A stretch of 60,000 bases of DNA from Adiantum capillus-veneris (GCA_014529385.2 CM043959.1:89385529-89445528), one strand, 5' to 3'. Positions 36,063-46,923 are shown, counted from the stretch's first letter. Made by a program: numbers and translations. The notes: a model not told the origin generated them from the letters alone.

Positions 36063-37785
36063 ATTTAAAAGGAAACCAATTGCCACCATCACTTGAAAAT
36101 AATCAAAATAAGAGATTCATAACATCATGTTTAAAATATGATTCGATTTAAACATGGAGGAAAAGGGCCCCTTTTATTGGTAAAAACTTCACAACCAAAG
36201 GGTTTTATAAATAGTCCTTGAACCCACGCGGTGTATAGGTTTTACATATAGTGACCCTCTCAAAGTGTGGCCATGTTTATGTTCTAGGAAATAAGGATCT
36301 TGAAAACTCCTGTAATTCTTTTAAAACATGATGGAAATTTAGAGGCACACATTTCACTGCCACTTGGACGAAGTACCACGAAAAGGCCTCCCTATTCCTA
36401 TTGTAGAGTCAACTATGGTGCTTGATGATTCACACATTCTCTTGACCTCCACCCCAACCGTCTCTGCCCCAAGATATTCAAAGTTAACCATGTGAAGGGC
36501 ATTACAAATAGTACGACCACATATCCAATCTATGCCATACCTATGCCACCTCTTTATGTGACATATTTGATCCTTCATCTGATTTTGCACCACTTAATCG
36601 AAGGACCCTACATTTCAATTTCTTCACAATATTCATGGTAGAATAAGCTATATGAAAGCTCAAATGAGGGAAGGTCATCAACCATATAGGTATAGGAGGC
36701 AAAAATTTCATATATGCATGTCTATAGCTTGCTCCTTTGCTTCTGCATCTACTAAATAGAGCCTTGGTTGAGGCGTTTTCACCTACCTGGACCATGAACA
36801 CCATCATGCATGTCACACCTCATTGCCCTCTTTGTTGCCTCTCGTTTTTTGTCCACATTAAAGAATGCACACTGAATTTATCAAATCTCAAGAATTCGTC
36901 GAGCATCATGCTCCCATGTTTCAATGTTCTCACCTCTGCTCTCCATCTTCCTAAGGTTGTAGCTACACTAAGCAACATGGTATATGAGCGAGCTGTTGAT
37001 TCGGAAATTTTTTTGTAGAGATTTTGAGTCTTTGTTGTGGTCTCACATCTAGTGAAGCCTTCATGGAAAGATAAAATCCAAGAATGTAGGTACATCACTT
37101 TAAGGGTGGAGCAAATCTCAATTTCTAGAACTTGAAAAATCTAAAATCCACCTAAAACTCGTGAAAGCCACTAAATCAAAAGGGGAATTGTTGGAGAAAC
37201 AATATTGCTTTCCATGCAATCCATTCTGTATATCATGCATCAGATTTAGACTGCATGAAAATCGAAGTGATTGGACACCATAAAACTATATATGCAACCG
37301 TGGTCTAATTAAAAATCTTGTTTTTTTCTATTGCTTGTACGTAGCTTTCTTTCTGCTCGTTCTCACCTCCACTCTCCTTCATCTTCCTTGGGACTTATAG
37401 CTATGCTTTCCAACAAATTCAAGTTCTATAGCAAAGTTAGCATGACTCGGAGCACACGGACAAGCAGGTTTCCAATGACACCTTTGTACTGAGCATATAT
37501 TTTTATATTGCACTGTATGCATCATATTCTTACATTGCGGACGCTCATAGAGTAGCTGCAAGCACAGGACCAATGCTTATATTGCTATTTTTCGAGACTC
37601 CAAGAGATTGGACTACCAACTGACATGGGACATCATTGCATTATATGACTGTGGTTGGACGATTACGTTGTTGAGGTGGGCCAGTAGAGGTGAACAGTAC
37701 TATAAGGTGAAAAAAGCCGCCCTCTCCTACGCTATTATAACTATCCATCGATGAGTCTTTCTTGGACAAAGGAGGTGGAAGAGGT
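36063..37785. other. No gene recognised; possible PPT/LTR edge near 37,185
   Basis: Short frames only. At 37,178-37,200 the plus strand reads 'aaaaggggaattgttggaga', which has the shape of a copia polypurine tract followed by an LTR starting TGTTGGAG. I could not find a matching second LTR or coding sequence upstream. Confidence 0.35.
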
Positions 37786-37789
37786 AAAT

Positions 37790-38260
37790 CTCTTGCAGGG
37801 GCAGCGGTATCTATCTTGATGTATGTTGATGACATCGTTTTAGTATCAGATTTGGAGGGGCCATAGAGACATGTGGCAGCACTAGACGATTTTCATTGAG
37901 AGAGGGGGCTTCAAAAGACAAAGGTCATGGGCTTCCATACATCAACAACCAGGAGACAAGCCACACCCCGCACAGTATGTATGGCGCAGGAGGTAGAGGC
38001 AGTGACTTCATATGTGTATCTGGGGGTGGCGTCCACAAACACCAAGTGGCTGTTTTTCCATGAGGTGGGCAGCTCTGGCCAGATTAACATGGGGTATGCA
38101 GCATTAGCCACATTAGAGAGACTGATAACAGTCCCATTTTCAGCAGCCTGTCACCCAGGGGTGGCCTACTTTGGTCACTCCAGCTCTCATGTACGCAGCA
38201 CCAATAGGGACCTCGGGATTGTCACGAGGACTGGAGACAGCTTGAGAGGCCTCCAGCTCA
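37790..38260 (+). pseudogene. LINE reverse transcriptase relic
   Basis: Non-LTR RT copies its RNA at the nicked target. The plus strand at about 37,805-37,860 reads 'SILMYVDDIVLVSDLEGP', the RT catalytic Y-V-D-D block with its usual hydrophobic flanks. It is followed by a stop, 'HVAALDDF', then 'KTKVMGFHTS' and, at about 38,000-38,110, 'VTSYVYLGVAST' and 'GYAALATLERL'. After a frameshift comes 'TPALMYAAPIG' at about 38,175. This order (YxDD, a loop, KTKVM, a short hydrophobic YLGV block, then PALMY) is typical of the C-terminal half of LINE RT. At least one stop and one frameshift make it dead. Endonuclease and upstream RT motifs were not found. Confidence 0.75.
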
Positions 38261-38724
38261 AATCCCATTTATTCTCATTTTCGAGGTAAATAAAGAAACT
38301 CTCCCAAAAGGTGAATTCTTTGTGTCCAATGACCTGAAAAGCTAGACATGTTACAGCATGATTTCCTTAGAACTCAACTTTACATGCACAATAAACCACC
38401 AAAAAATTGTTTCAATCAAGCCGACAAAGTGTTGTTATATCCCAAACAAAAGGTAACGTGAGGGCTCAAGAATAGTCAAAAGCAGTCGTATTACAAAGGT
38501 GTCAGGTGTCATGAAGACCTGATGAGTTCAAAAGTCCCAGTATGTGAAATGACCTTACTAAAAGACTTCCAAGAAATGGTCTTTTAAAGAAATCAATGGT
38601 AATACAACTTACAGGTATGCTTTCTGGAAGCAATTCTTTGCGCAGGATCTCTTCAGAAAGCTATAAATCACCGAGGCAGTGACAACCGTAAACAATTTTG
38701 GTCTCTTCAAAGCAGCATTGAAAG
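38261..38724. other. No gene recognised
   Basis: No repeats or domains recognised. If the minus-strand exon candidate next to it is real, this would be its 3' untranslated side. Confidence 0.35.
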
Positions 38725-38910
38725 CTAATCAAAAAGCTCCCAATTCATGGTCACATTTGAAGACGCTGAAGGTGGTGGTGCCGAGAGACTACCAAAACCT
38801 GAATCAAACTTTTCCCACTGTGTCGTCACCACCACGTGATTTGTACGCAGAGGGTTGCTGTTCTGGATCTTTAGACTGTCAACTCTATCATTGAGGTTTT
38901 GGATGCGTTT
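38725..38910 (-). other. Possible terminal host exon, unrecognised protein
   Basis: On the minus strand a 'catgttgcag' acceptor-like site at about 38,911-38,920 opens a clean frame that runs about 60 codons to a TAG. It begins 'VKRIQNLNDRVDSLKIQN', a heptad-like coiled-coil segment, and ends 'MNWELFD'. Codon choice and the lack of repeat similarity make it one of the few non-TE coding candidates. Upstream exons were not identified and I recognise no family. An alternative is chance or an unidentified TE. Confidence 0.25.
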
Positions 38911-38920
38911 CACCTGCAAC

Positions 38921-39479
38921 ATGACAAAAGAACAGAAAATTCACTCTCATTGGCAAGAATGACATAGCAGCAAGAGCATTCTAGAGATGCACAGCCTAAC
39001 ATGAATCCCTTGCAGTATTGGAGAAGCAGCAGAGTTATCAGAGAAGACACAGCAAGAAAAACTATGTAATGAACATGATTCATAATATAGAGCATGCTAT
39101 GGCCAACAATTTGATGCATGATGAGTACTAGACCAAAATTAAACAAAACACACCAGTCATGAATTTAGTTCTTGAAAAGCAGTTGGAACCTGGCAAAGAT
39201 AAGAATATACTTACGAATTATATAGAGGCGCAAAAGGATTTACATGAAATAGATAACTCATCTTGTTTTTTACTGAAACTTTAAAACAAGTACTCAACTT
39301 CCCTTTCAAGATTACCAAACCACCATTTTCAGCCACTATGCAATGACAGCTTCCATCGATGGATTTTTTGTGCGACTCTCACAAAAGTAGATCGTATACA
39401 CATACAATGAGTCTGGATGTGCTAGAAAACATGATCAGTTTCCCCCAGAATGCAAAGGTTTATCTGCCCAGATTCATGA
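38921..39479. other. No gene recognised
   Basis: Only short frames. It would be intronic if the exon candidate to the left is real. Confidence 0.35.
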
Positions 39480-39834
39480 CCAGACACAACAATTCGCAGA
39501 TTCTGAATTGCTCGCTGCTGCTGCCTTCACCCCATCCACTGCGCATGCTCCTGCACCCCCTCTCCCTAGCCATCGCTCTCCCCCCCCCCCCCCTCCCTCC
39601 CTCGCGCTGCCCTGCCCTGCACTTTTTGCTGCCTGCCAGCGCGCAGCCAGACCAGCGCGCCCACCCCAGCCCACAGCCCGCCCGCCCGCCCGCCCCTCGC
39701 GTTCCCGCCTGCATTCGCCCCCACCCCTATTCTTAGCTCGCAGGAGTCTGTCCTTGCAGCCTTCTGGGAGCTTCCCGTCACTTTCGTCTTCCTCGACTCA
39801 GCAACAAACACAGAATGGCAGCTTCTGCTCCACC
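39480..39834 (+). promoter_or_regulatory. GC- and pyrimidine-rich leader upstream of LINE ORF1-like frame
   Basis: About 350 bp much richer in G+C than anything around it, with C tracts and several CCCGCC or CGCCCG repeats near 39,680. It directly precedes the ATG of the ORF1-like frame. In LINEs the 5' UTR carries an internal promoter, which fits. A CpG-rich host promoter is the alternative. Confidence 0.4.
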
Positions 39835-40286
39835 TCAGAGGGACTCCAATGAAGCCCCCTCGCCCAACACAGCCGAGCCGACCCTTCAACTTGCTCTTTC
39901 GCCAAAAGAGCAAGCGAGCTTGATGGCCGAAGTGGATCGCTTGCAAGCCACTTCGGTTATTTGTAAGATCATTGGCACTCGGCCCAGTCGGGGCGAGGTT
40001 CGGGATTTACCACAGGCCCGTCTTCTCTCCAATGTGGGCAAGATCACCGATGTCCAGATCCTCGGGAGAGGGTACTACCAAGTAGAATTCGAGTCTACAG
40101 ATAATGACGGCCAAGGTGATTTTGATGAGCCCACTCGGCATCCGAGCAGCTCGAGCTTACTTCCGACGTTGTCACCACGGTTTTGACCCTACTACAAATG
40201 TGCTCGAGGAGGAGGCAAACTTGCCGATTTGGTCTGTTTCCCAGGCTTGAGGCGAGAGTACCTCCCCCTCCTACCCAAGATTGGTT
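39815..40286 (+). pseudogene. LINE ORF1-like fragment (DUF4283-type)
   Basis: The frame opening at 39,815 encodes 'MAASAPPQRDSNEAP', then a segment with 'LMAEVDRLQATSVICKIIG', 'RPSRGEVRDLPQARLL' and 'GKITDVQILGRGYYQVEFES'. This has the shape of the DUF4283 nucleic-acid-binding domain of plant LINE ORF1 proteins. After a stop at about 40,186 another frame continues the same protein logic with 'CFPGLRREYLPLLPKIGS' (40,232-40,288). It is cut off there by the LTR beginning at 40,287. The zinc knuckle and the rest of ORF1 are missing. Assignment rests on remembered family features. Confidence 0.55.
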
Positions 40287-40828
40287 CTGTCACAAGATGG
40301 GCACCACGTGCCAATAGAAAAGAACAAACTGAACAGACTTTTAACACTTCAATAACAGCTGAACTGAAAGAGAGACGACACGCGACACGGAGCGACGAAA
40401 TTCCACCCCAGAGAGTATTGGCCCCAAACCTTGGCGCCCCTTTCGGTATTTCTTTATACTGCATCAACACAGTACAAGGCGGTACTCCAGACTCTACACC
40501 TTCTCCAGAAAGCATGCCAGAGAATGAGCCCTAACCTCATATTTAAAGGCCCTTGGCCTGAAAAGCAGTTACAATGAAAAGCCTTCAAAACTCAAAAGCT
40601 TCTGGTCCAAAAAGCAAAGCCAAAAGCTGCCAATGTAATTTACGGCAATACATAGAGCCTACATCGTCATCATGCCAGCGTAATTTTCAAAATCTGCCAC
40701 GTCATCAGCAGCTACACAATTTCAGAAATTTGTTGCTGCTTCTGCTTCCTCTAGGGTTTAGGCCCCTCCGCCCACATCTGCAAGTTGGCTCCATTCTTTA
40801 GGCTTTGACACGTCAACAATTTATTACA
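40287..40828 (-). mobile_element. LTR of an LTR retrotransposon (minus strand, about 542 bp)
   Basis: On the minus strand the segment starts TGTAATAAATTG and ends TTGTGACA, so it has TG...CA termini. It is preceded by the purine-rich AAGAAGGGAAGA (40,829-40,840), as a 3' LTR is by its polypurine tract. It interrupts the LINE ORF1-like fragment on its left. A second copy was not found, so its partner is lost or outside the window. No 5-bp duplication could be checked. Confidence 0.55.
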
Positions 40829-41249
40829 TCTTCCCTTCTTGAAAGAGAGTAATCGTCCGCGATTACACCATATCTGCAAAACAACTCAAGTTAGCTCAAA
40901 AAAAAATTCGGAGGGTCATTCCGAGGGACAATCAGTTTGCTCTTTTTGTTAAGGAGCTAGCTTCTCCTTTTGGCTCTTTTGATCAAGGAGCTAGCTTCTC
41001 CTTTCGGCTCTTTTGATCAAAGAGTTAACTTCTCCTTTCGTCCACATCAGAACTCTTGATATTCCGGCCTAGTAAAATTAGCCATCACACCCAGACCGTA
41101 CTGATCTTCCACAAGTGTCTTGATGCACTAAAATTACATACCCAGGCAATCTCACCCAATTAGGAATATTCACTGGTTGGCACATCAAATGCAACACAAA
41201 TGCTCACATATGCATGTTACAAGACATAGAAACATAAAGCCGCCGATGA

Positions 41250-41612
41250 ACACTCCCCCCGCAAATAACCATCCAGGTCCGGGCCATGAGCTGTTCAACG
41301 ACTCCCTCATCACTCCTCCCGCAAATAACCTAAAAAGATCCGGGCCATGAGATATAGAGGCCTTTTACAACCAAACGCCCCCCAGACCGCAACCTGCGTC
41401 GTTTGGAGGTGCTGAGAGTAACCACTACTCAGACTTCTTAATACTCCTCCCGCATAACCATCCAGGTCCGATCCATGAGTAACAACAACAATACTCCCCC
41501 CGTAAATAACCACAAGGGTTCGGGCCATGAGTAAAAATAGTACTTTTCAATCCTTCAATACTTCCATGCAAATAACCTCAAGGGTCCAGGCCATGAGTAT
41601 GAACAAGCATCC
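41250..41612 (+). repeat. Five-copy degenerate repeat
   Basis: Five occurrences of a motif of about 40 bp: 'actccYccGcaaataacc', a variable 5-8 bp, then 'gtccgggccatgag'. Occurrences begin near 41,250, 41,309, 41,441, 41,493 and 41,559. Spacing is irregular (about 50-130 bp). The motif is not a microsatellite and is not palindromic. Confidence 0.85.
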
Positions 41613-41948
41613 TCAAACATAACATGGTCAAACAATTCAAATCGGCACCAAGACAGGTTCAAAACAGATACCATCCATTTCAAACAAATTTCAAACAGAA
41701 TCACCAAACAAGTTCTCAAACAAATTTCAAACTTCAAAAGCAATCTCGACATCAGCCGAGCTCGAAAAGTCGACTAACTTACCATCCTAAACTTGCACCA
41801 AAAATTAGGGTTGTATTCCTTCCATAAGGTCATAGCCGAGCACAGCATGGTCCATCAGATCTTGGACAGACAATGTTCCTCTGGCGGCGATGGTAGTCCC
41901 AAGATAGCAATCGCACCGAACCTCCAAAGTTATCAACTCGAGAAGAGA

Positions 41949-41953
41949 CATCT
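41949..41953 (+). other. Target-site duplication CATCT (left)
   Basis: Identical to 43,218-43,222 on the other side of the solo LTR. Confidence 0.92.
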
Positions 41954-43217
41954 TGTCACGTGACACATCCCAACCCTATGTGTCCGTGGACAAGCTATAC
42001 CACAGCAAGGTTCAGTCAGTTCAGTCAAGTCTAGATTAGTAGTGATCTGGCACTTTTGTGAGTCTATTCGTAGACCGTGCATGCCCAGTCACTTAGCATA
42101 GATGCATATCCTCCGGTTGCACACAACATGATCATCGGAATTCCCATCAGAATCCATTAGCATCAATTAGGGGAATTTTCCAATGCATTTAGCGTATTTT
42201 CCTATTTATTGGTTATTTTCACTTATTATTTTTAAGTGACTTTCCAACAAAAGTAGGTAGGGCAATTTTGCTAAGTTAATATATAAGCAAACCCAAGTTA
42301 GCACTTTCTGGCAGAAGAGGCAGCAGGAGCTTCCCGCTCAACAGGCAACTTCTCAGCAGTAACCCCCAGCACCCCCAACGTTTTTGGACTCCATCCTCGC
42401 CAGGCAGTTTCCATCCTCAACAGCAGCCATCGCCATAGAAGCTTCCCTTTCTTGGCGGTTTTCCCCCAGCATGTAGCATCGCCAGAAAGCATCAAGATCT
42501 AGCGTTTTTCCTCATGATGACCATCAGCGTTTTCAGCCATCACTAACGCCAACCTCATCAAGCACTCCAACATTTTGCATTGGCATAGTCAGATCAGCCT
42601 CGCATGCATCAGATCCATCAGCGCTTTGGGATTGCAGATACAGATCAGCCTAGAGTTTTGGCAAAAGACAGATTCAGCCAGCGTTTTGGTTTGCAGCCCT
42701 AAACCGCATCAGATCCACCCAGTTTTCAGCCTAGACTCAGTAGCAGATCAGCCCCCAGATTGGTTGCAGATGTTCCCCCATTTTCAGCCACAAAAATGCA
42801 GCCAAAACAGTCATTTTCAGCCACCGAAACAGTCCCAAAATTCAGCAGTTAGAAGATCTCAGATTTCAGCCATCACGCCGCCATCGTCATCACCGTCGTC
42901 GTCATCAGCATAGTCCCATTGCATCAATCCATTGCATTCGCATTGTACACCTTTGTGCAATCAAAGTAGACCACTCTCGCCGACGAGAGTGGGGCCTTCG
43001 GAGGAGGGTTTTACAACCTCTCGGGTGTCGTATCTCTTCTCTCTCCTTCTCTCAGTCTCATTCACTTGCACGCACAATATCCACTCACTTTGTTCGTGAT
43101 CATAGCACTCTCCATAAGACGGAAAGCTCTCTCTTTCCCTAAGAACTAAAAGGAACCTTGGGCAATAAAGATCACTAATCTTGAGAAAATACAACATTCA
43201 TTCCGCTGCACCTTACA
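41954..43217 (-). mobile_element. Solo LTR, family L1.25 (minus strand)
   Basis: A 1,264-bp LTR whose minus strand starts TGTAAGGTGCAGCGGAAT and ends CACGTGACA, flanked by the 5-bp duplication CATCT. It aligns end to end, in opposite orientation, with 56,847-58,087. No internal retrotransposon region is attached, so it is a recombination-derived solo LTR. The interior has repeated 'cagcgttttcagcc'-like strings and no coding capacity. Such solo LTRs arise by recombination between the two LTRs of one element. Confidence 0.93.
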
Positions 43218-43222
43218 CATCT

Positions 43223-44370
43223 ACTAGGAGATGTCGAAGTTATAATCTGCTAGGGTTTCCATGGCAAGCATTTCAGGATACCCCACTCTGCCAGAAGTTG
43301 CACTCCGAAGGAAGATGTCAGAAACCATATAACTTCGGGCAAATTTTTTTTTTTCTTGAAAGCTTGCCAAGTCCTTGGAACGCGCAGCCTCCCAAGGTTG
43401 AGCATGCCAAGCAGCCACATACACAGGACGCACATGCCAGTACATCGACAGAGACCAGTGATCAGACAGCTGACGGTTGGCAACAAGTGCCTGGCCGCCG
43501 CCGACAGGAGAGGGCTCGCCCCACTGCTCCCCTGGTGGCCGACCTTCTGCAGCTTAACAGCACTGGGTTCCGACTTGGAACCGTTTTGACCACCTTCAGC
43601 AGGACCTACCTGAGGAGGCCACGTCCACTTCAGTTCCTCCACCACCGCCTCCTCCTCCCTCAGACGTTGCCACCCCGCCCCCGCCCCCGCCCCCCCCCCC
43701 TATCATTCACCTTCGCCTCCCGCCTCTCCTCTCTCCCCGATGGGACCCTCAGCCTCATCTCCCAACCCTTCTTCCACTCCTCCTCAGATGTAGGTTACTG
43801 GACACGCTTCTGCCCCGAGGCGTTCTCTTGGTAGTGCTTTCGCTACGAGCCGTGTGGCTCGAGAGGGACAGCCCCACCTGAGGCAGCCTTTTTTGGTGCA
43901 CACTTCTCCCTTTGCAACAGTCCCTAGAGGTCTGACTAGCTTCGACATTCGCAGACGCTGGGACTTCTTCGACTACAACTTCACTCGGTTTCTGGGTGAC
44001 TCTTCTCCTGACTTGGTGGAGGCTAACTTTCGAGTCCACGTCCTCTTTCTTGCACCTAGAGGCATTGAGGCCCTGGACACAGCGGTGGGTTTCTCCTTTC
44101 CGATATGTGGTAGGAATCACACAAAGTGGACCCAGCACACAGTCCTTGACTAGCTCCAAATTCAGGCTACTGAGTTCTCACACGACACAGGGGACTTAGT
44201 AGTGACAGATCTGGTGCAGACACTTTGGCCTCTTGCCAAGTTCAACGTGACGCCTCCAGATGCAACGGGTTGCAAGCACATTGTGGTGCATTTGTTTACT
44301 CATACTCAATGCCCTCCTTGTTATGTATTTGTGCATGAGGATTTGTTGCTAAATTGGCTTTATCTGACAT
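43223..44370 (+). pseudogene. Unrecognised proline-rich coding relic, possibly retroelement ORF1
   Basis: Several plus-strand frames join into one protein-like reading. Around 43,440-43,520 it has 'SDQTADGWQQVPGRRRQE' (a D-G-W basic motif seen near the end of some LINE ORF1 proteins). It then has a proline block (about 43,615-43,790) with 'EATSTSVPPPPP' and 'SPSPPASPLSPMGPSA', and then 43,854-44,370 with 'FDIRRRWDFFDYNFTRFLG', 'VHVLFLAPRGIEALD', an in-frame TAG, and 'LVQTLWPLAKFNVTPP' to a TAA. Breaks are a TAG at 43,791, a length change in the C run at 43,690-43,700 and a TAG at about 44,151. The last third matches no family I know. The solo LTR lies immediately upstream and may have split it. 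Confidence 0.45.
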
Positions 44371-44800
44371 AAAAAATAATTCTAAATGAATTATTGGATT
44401 TATAAGTGAGAGGGTTTTCTCGCTTGGAACACCAGGAAAAATAATTCTAAATGAATAATTGGAATTTTAAGTGAGAGGGTTTTTCTCACTCGAGACATCC
44501 GAATACAGAGTATCCTAGTGCGTCATTCAAAGTAATGACAGAAGCACTAAGAAAGGGAATATCTGTAAGGTCACCAGAAACAGGTACTTCTGATGCGTCA
44601 CAACGGATGGGTGACAAGGAGCATCAGTAAGAATTATCCGACCATCCAGGAACGTACATCTCTGATGCGTCATAGGATGGGTGACATAGAACATCGTGAA
44701 GGGGATTGTACCGTAAGTTCGGTAGGAAAGGACTAGGTGATGGGTATTCCTGATGTGTCACAAGGTGGGTGACGGGTGCATCGGAAAGGGGATATCCATA
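44371..44800 (+). repeat. Array of hairpin-forming units
   Basis: About six successive units spaced 72-88 bp. The first two share 'aaaataattctaaatgaat' and 'aagtgagagggttt-tctc-ct' (stem GTGAG/CTCAC). The next four each contain a stem of the type GTGC or GATGC + GTCAY ... RTGAC + GCAY (around 44,517, 44,591, 44,663 and 44,751; for example 'gatgcgtcac' paired with 'gtgac-aagga-gcatc'). Stems are conserved by pairing although loops and linkers differ. No coding function is visible. Confidence 0.75.
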
Positions 44801-45460
44801 GTCGAGAGGAAATCCGAATTGGAAAAGAGGAATACGCGTAAAGACGCAAGCACAAGAATAAAGATGGCTTCTGAGAAGCTTTTCTTGAAAAGCTGAATAT
44901 TTTAACGAGTTTTCCGGGAAAGCAGATACTTTCCCTCGAGGAACCTATGTCTGTATTGCATTTGTGCATGTGGTTGCATCTAGGGACACCTGGGAAGTGT
45001 TGTGAAAAGCATTGTTTTTAACTTATAAGGTTTTATTGAGTTGTTGGGCAGGTTCATACCAATTTTAAAATATGTCGGCCGCCCACTTAATAAGCGGGCA
45101 GCCACTTAGAGAATAAAGCAACAAAACCAACCAGCAAATTCTCTCCTATTTCGGGTAGAACAGACACACACAAAAAAAAGGACGCGATCTCTACGCGGCC
45201 AGCCTCTGCTCAGCTATTCCTGATGTGGCCAGGGAGCTATAAAAGCACCACATGCACTCACTCAGAGGACGAGTTGCCAGTGCCAGTAAGAGAAGACTCA
45301 GCCGCCAGAAGATGCAAGAGATCGCGAGACTACGAAGCATGGAAGTCACTTTTCCCGCAAAAGAGCGACAGGCATCTATTTGGATCCGCCATACGGATTG
45401 TTGTCCCGTGTTTGTGTGTGTGTTTGCAAGTACTTCATCGCGAAGGAGAAGATCTGGACT
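44801..45460 (+). other. Possible LTR or leader segment with TATA box
   Basis: No protein recognised. TATAAAA at 45,238-45,244 lies in 'gggagctataaaagcac', about 30 bp upstream of a C/A-rich stretch, so this could be a promoter. An imperfect stem 'ggccgccc ... gggcagcc' lies at 45,079-45,105. The frames at 45,223-45,498 and 45,252-45,542 are unrecognised. Confidence 0.4.
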
Positions 45461-46566
45461 TGTCAGGTGCAACGGAATTGGATATGGTGAAGATCTAGGT
45501 TTTACACTTCCACAAATCCTTTACTTTCTTTCCTTGCATTAGTGATTCCTTTAAGCTTGAATGATGGTTCTTTTACTTTTCCCTGAGGAGAGGGAATGAG
45601 AGAGTGAGGTAGAGATGTGTAGAGGGAGAGAGAAAGAGAGAGAAGAGGAGAATGACACCCGATGGGGTCCCAACCAACCCTCTCAAGCGCCCCCCACACC
45701 ATTGCCGATGTGGTATTTGCTTTAGATTGCGTAATAAAAGGAACAAACATACAATACCTCAAGTGCAGACTCTACTAACTCGAATGATGACTATCGCCAC
45801 AGTAACTCCTCAAGCAAGGCACCTACGAGGCTGATTTGATGCGCCTTTGGATCCTTCTCGATGTGGGATTACGGATGGCCATCGGGGGGCTGATTTGCAC
45901 TCCCGATGTGAGGAATGAAGGGCTGAAAACGCAGATCTCGATGATGCCAATGATGGACGGCAATGGAGCCCTCGATGTTGGCGAGGGAATGGCTGAGGGG
46001 AGGCTCGATGGGCTGCCGAAGTACCGGACCGCAACGGGAAGATCACGCGGCCAGATTTGAGCCGCGTTCCGGCTAGGGAAAACGCTGGCTGATCTGCTGG
46101 GAAACTGGAGCGCTAGGGCTGATCCGGTAAGATAACACCAAAACGCTACGGCTGGCTGAAAACGCTAGGGCTGAATCTCGCAAAACGCTAGGGCTGCTTC
46201 TGCAAAACAATAGGGACTTGTACTGCTATCTGCAACATGCTCCAAATGAGGGATCTCTGGCTCCCTTTATAGGGCTGAAATTGCACTTAGGAATTAATTT
46301 AGGCTTAGGTAGGGCAATCCGTCCACAAGACCCAACAAATAAATCAATAAGTTGATTTATTAATAAGTTGAGGCAACGGGTGAAACTATCGCACGTATGT
46401 CCACCTGAGAATCCAATCGACCCGGGGAGTGGCTCGTTGGGTTCCTCTAGCTTAAAGCTACATGAACGACATGCCAGATACCCATTGTAGTGTAATAACA
46501 TCTGTCAAAACGCATATACAAACCATTTATGCAAGAGGGTTTCAAAATTGGAAAACCTAATCTAAT
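45461..46566 (+). mobile_element. Diverged LTR of family L1.25 (plus strand)
   Basis: It begins TGTCAGGTGCAACGGAATTG, matching the 5' end of the L1.25 LTR. In the same order it has the GA-rich leader ('agagagagaagaggagaatgac'), the 'ccctctc' and 'gaaaacgctagggctg' repeats, and a 'tttatagggctgaa' tail. The right end is uncertain: 'ggact' precedes 45,461 and recurs at 46,567-46,571, but the terminus there is not CA. It is older than the two solo LTRs. Confidence 0.7.
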
Positions 46567-46609
46567 GGACTTGTCCAAACACGCAAGTCCTGCGAATAGG
46601 CTCAAAAAA

Positions 46610-46923
46610 TGTCTCGTGCACATCTAACCCTATGTGCATGTGGACAAGCTGTACCTACTTCTAGGGCTTAGGTAGCCTAGGAAGTGTTCAGGCACCTTTG
46701 TGAGCCTGTGCGCAAGACGTGCATGTCCATGCACTTACAGTAGCTGCATATCCTCTGATTGCACAACCCATATCGTTAGCATCAGTACTCGGTACCCAGC
46801 ATGAGCACTTTTTACCGCATGAACCCGTTTTGGCAAATTGCATATGAACCACCTCTTATAAGTCATTTATTTAATAAATGACTTTTTAACCAAGCGAATC
46901 GTGGGGTTTGGAGTATGGCTGCT
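46610..46923 (-). mobile_element. Truncated L1.25-type LTR end (minus strand)
   Basis: 'tgtctcgtgcacatctaacc' through 'tgtggacaagctgtacc', 'cctttgtgagcctg' and 'gcatatcctctgattgcac' corresponds, with divergence, to 41,954-42,135. On the minus strand this is the 3' end of the LTR. Similarity stops where the copia palindrome starts at 46,924. Confidence 0.7.

Larger units (their letters stand above)
40829..41953 (-). mobile_element. Probable internal 3' region of the same LTR element
   Basis: No protein domain is readable. It contains three copies of a 'gagctagcttctcctttcgg'-like unit (40,955-41,040) and a five-fold degenerate repeat (41,250-41,612). The minus strand next to the LTR could encode the C-terminal tail of a gypsy-type polyprotein, but this is not demonstrable. 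Confidence 0.4.

Noticed and set aside
37180-37400. Copia 3' end (polypurine tract plus LTR start)
   Set aside because: Only the short tract fits. No RNase H upstream and no second LTR could be found, so it is mentioned only as a possibility.
39359-39946. Overlapping alanine/proline/glycine-rich frames on both strands
   Set aside because: They are produced by the GC- and C-rich leader. Only the frame opening at 39,815 has domain-like content.
41250-41612. CRISPR-like array
   Set aside because: Repeats are degenerate, spacing is irregular, and the context is a plant retroelement.
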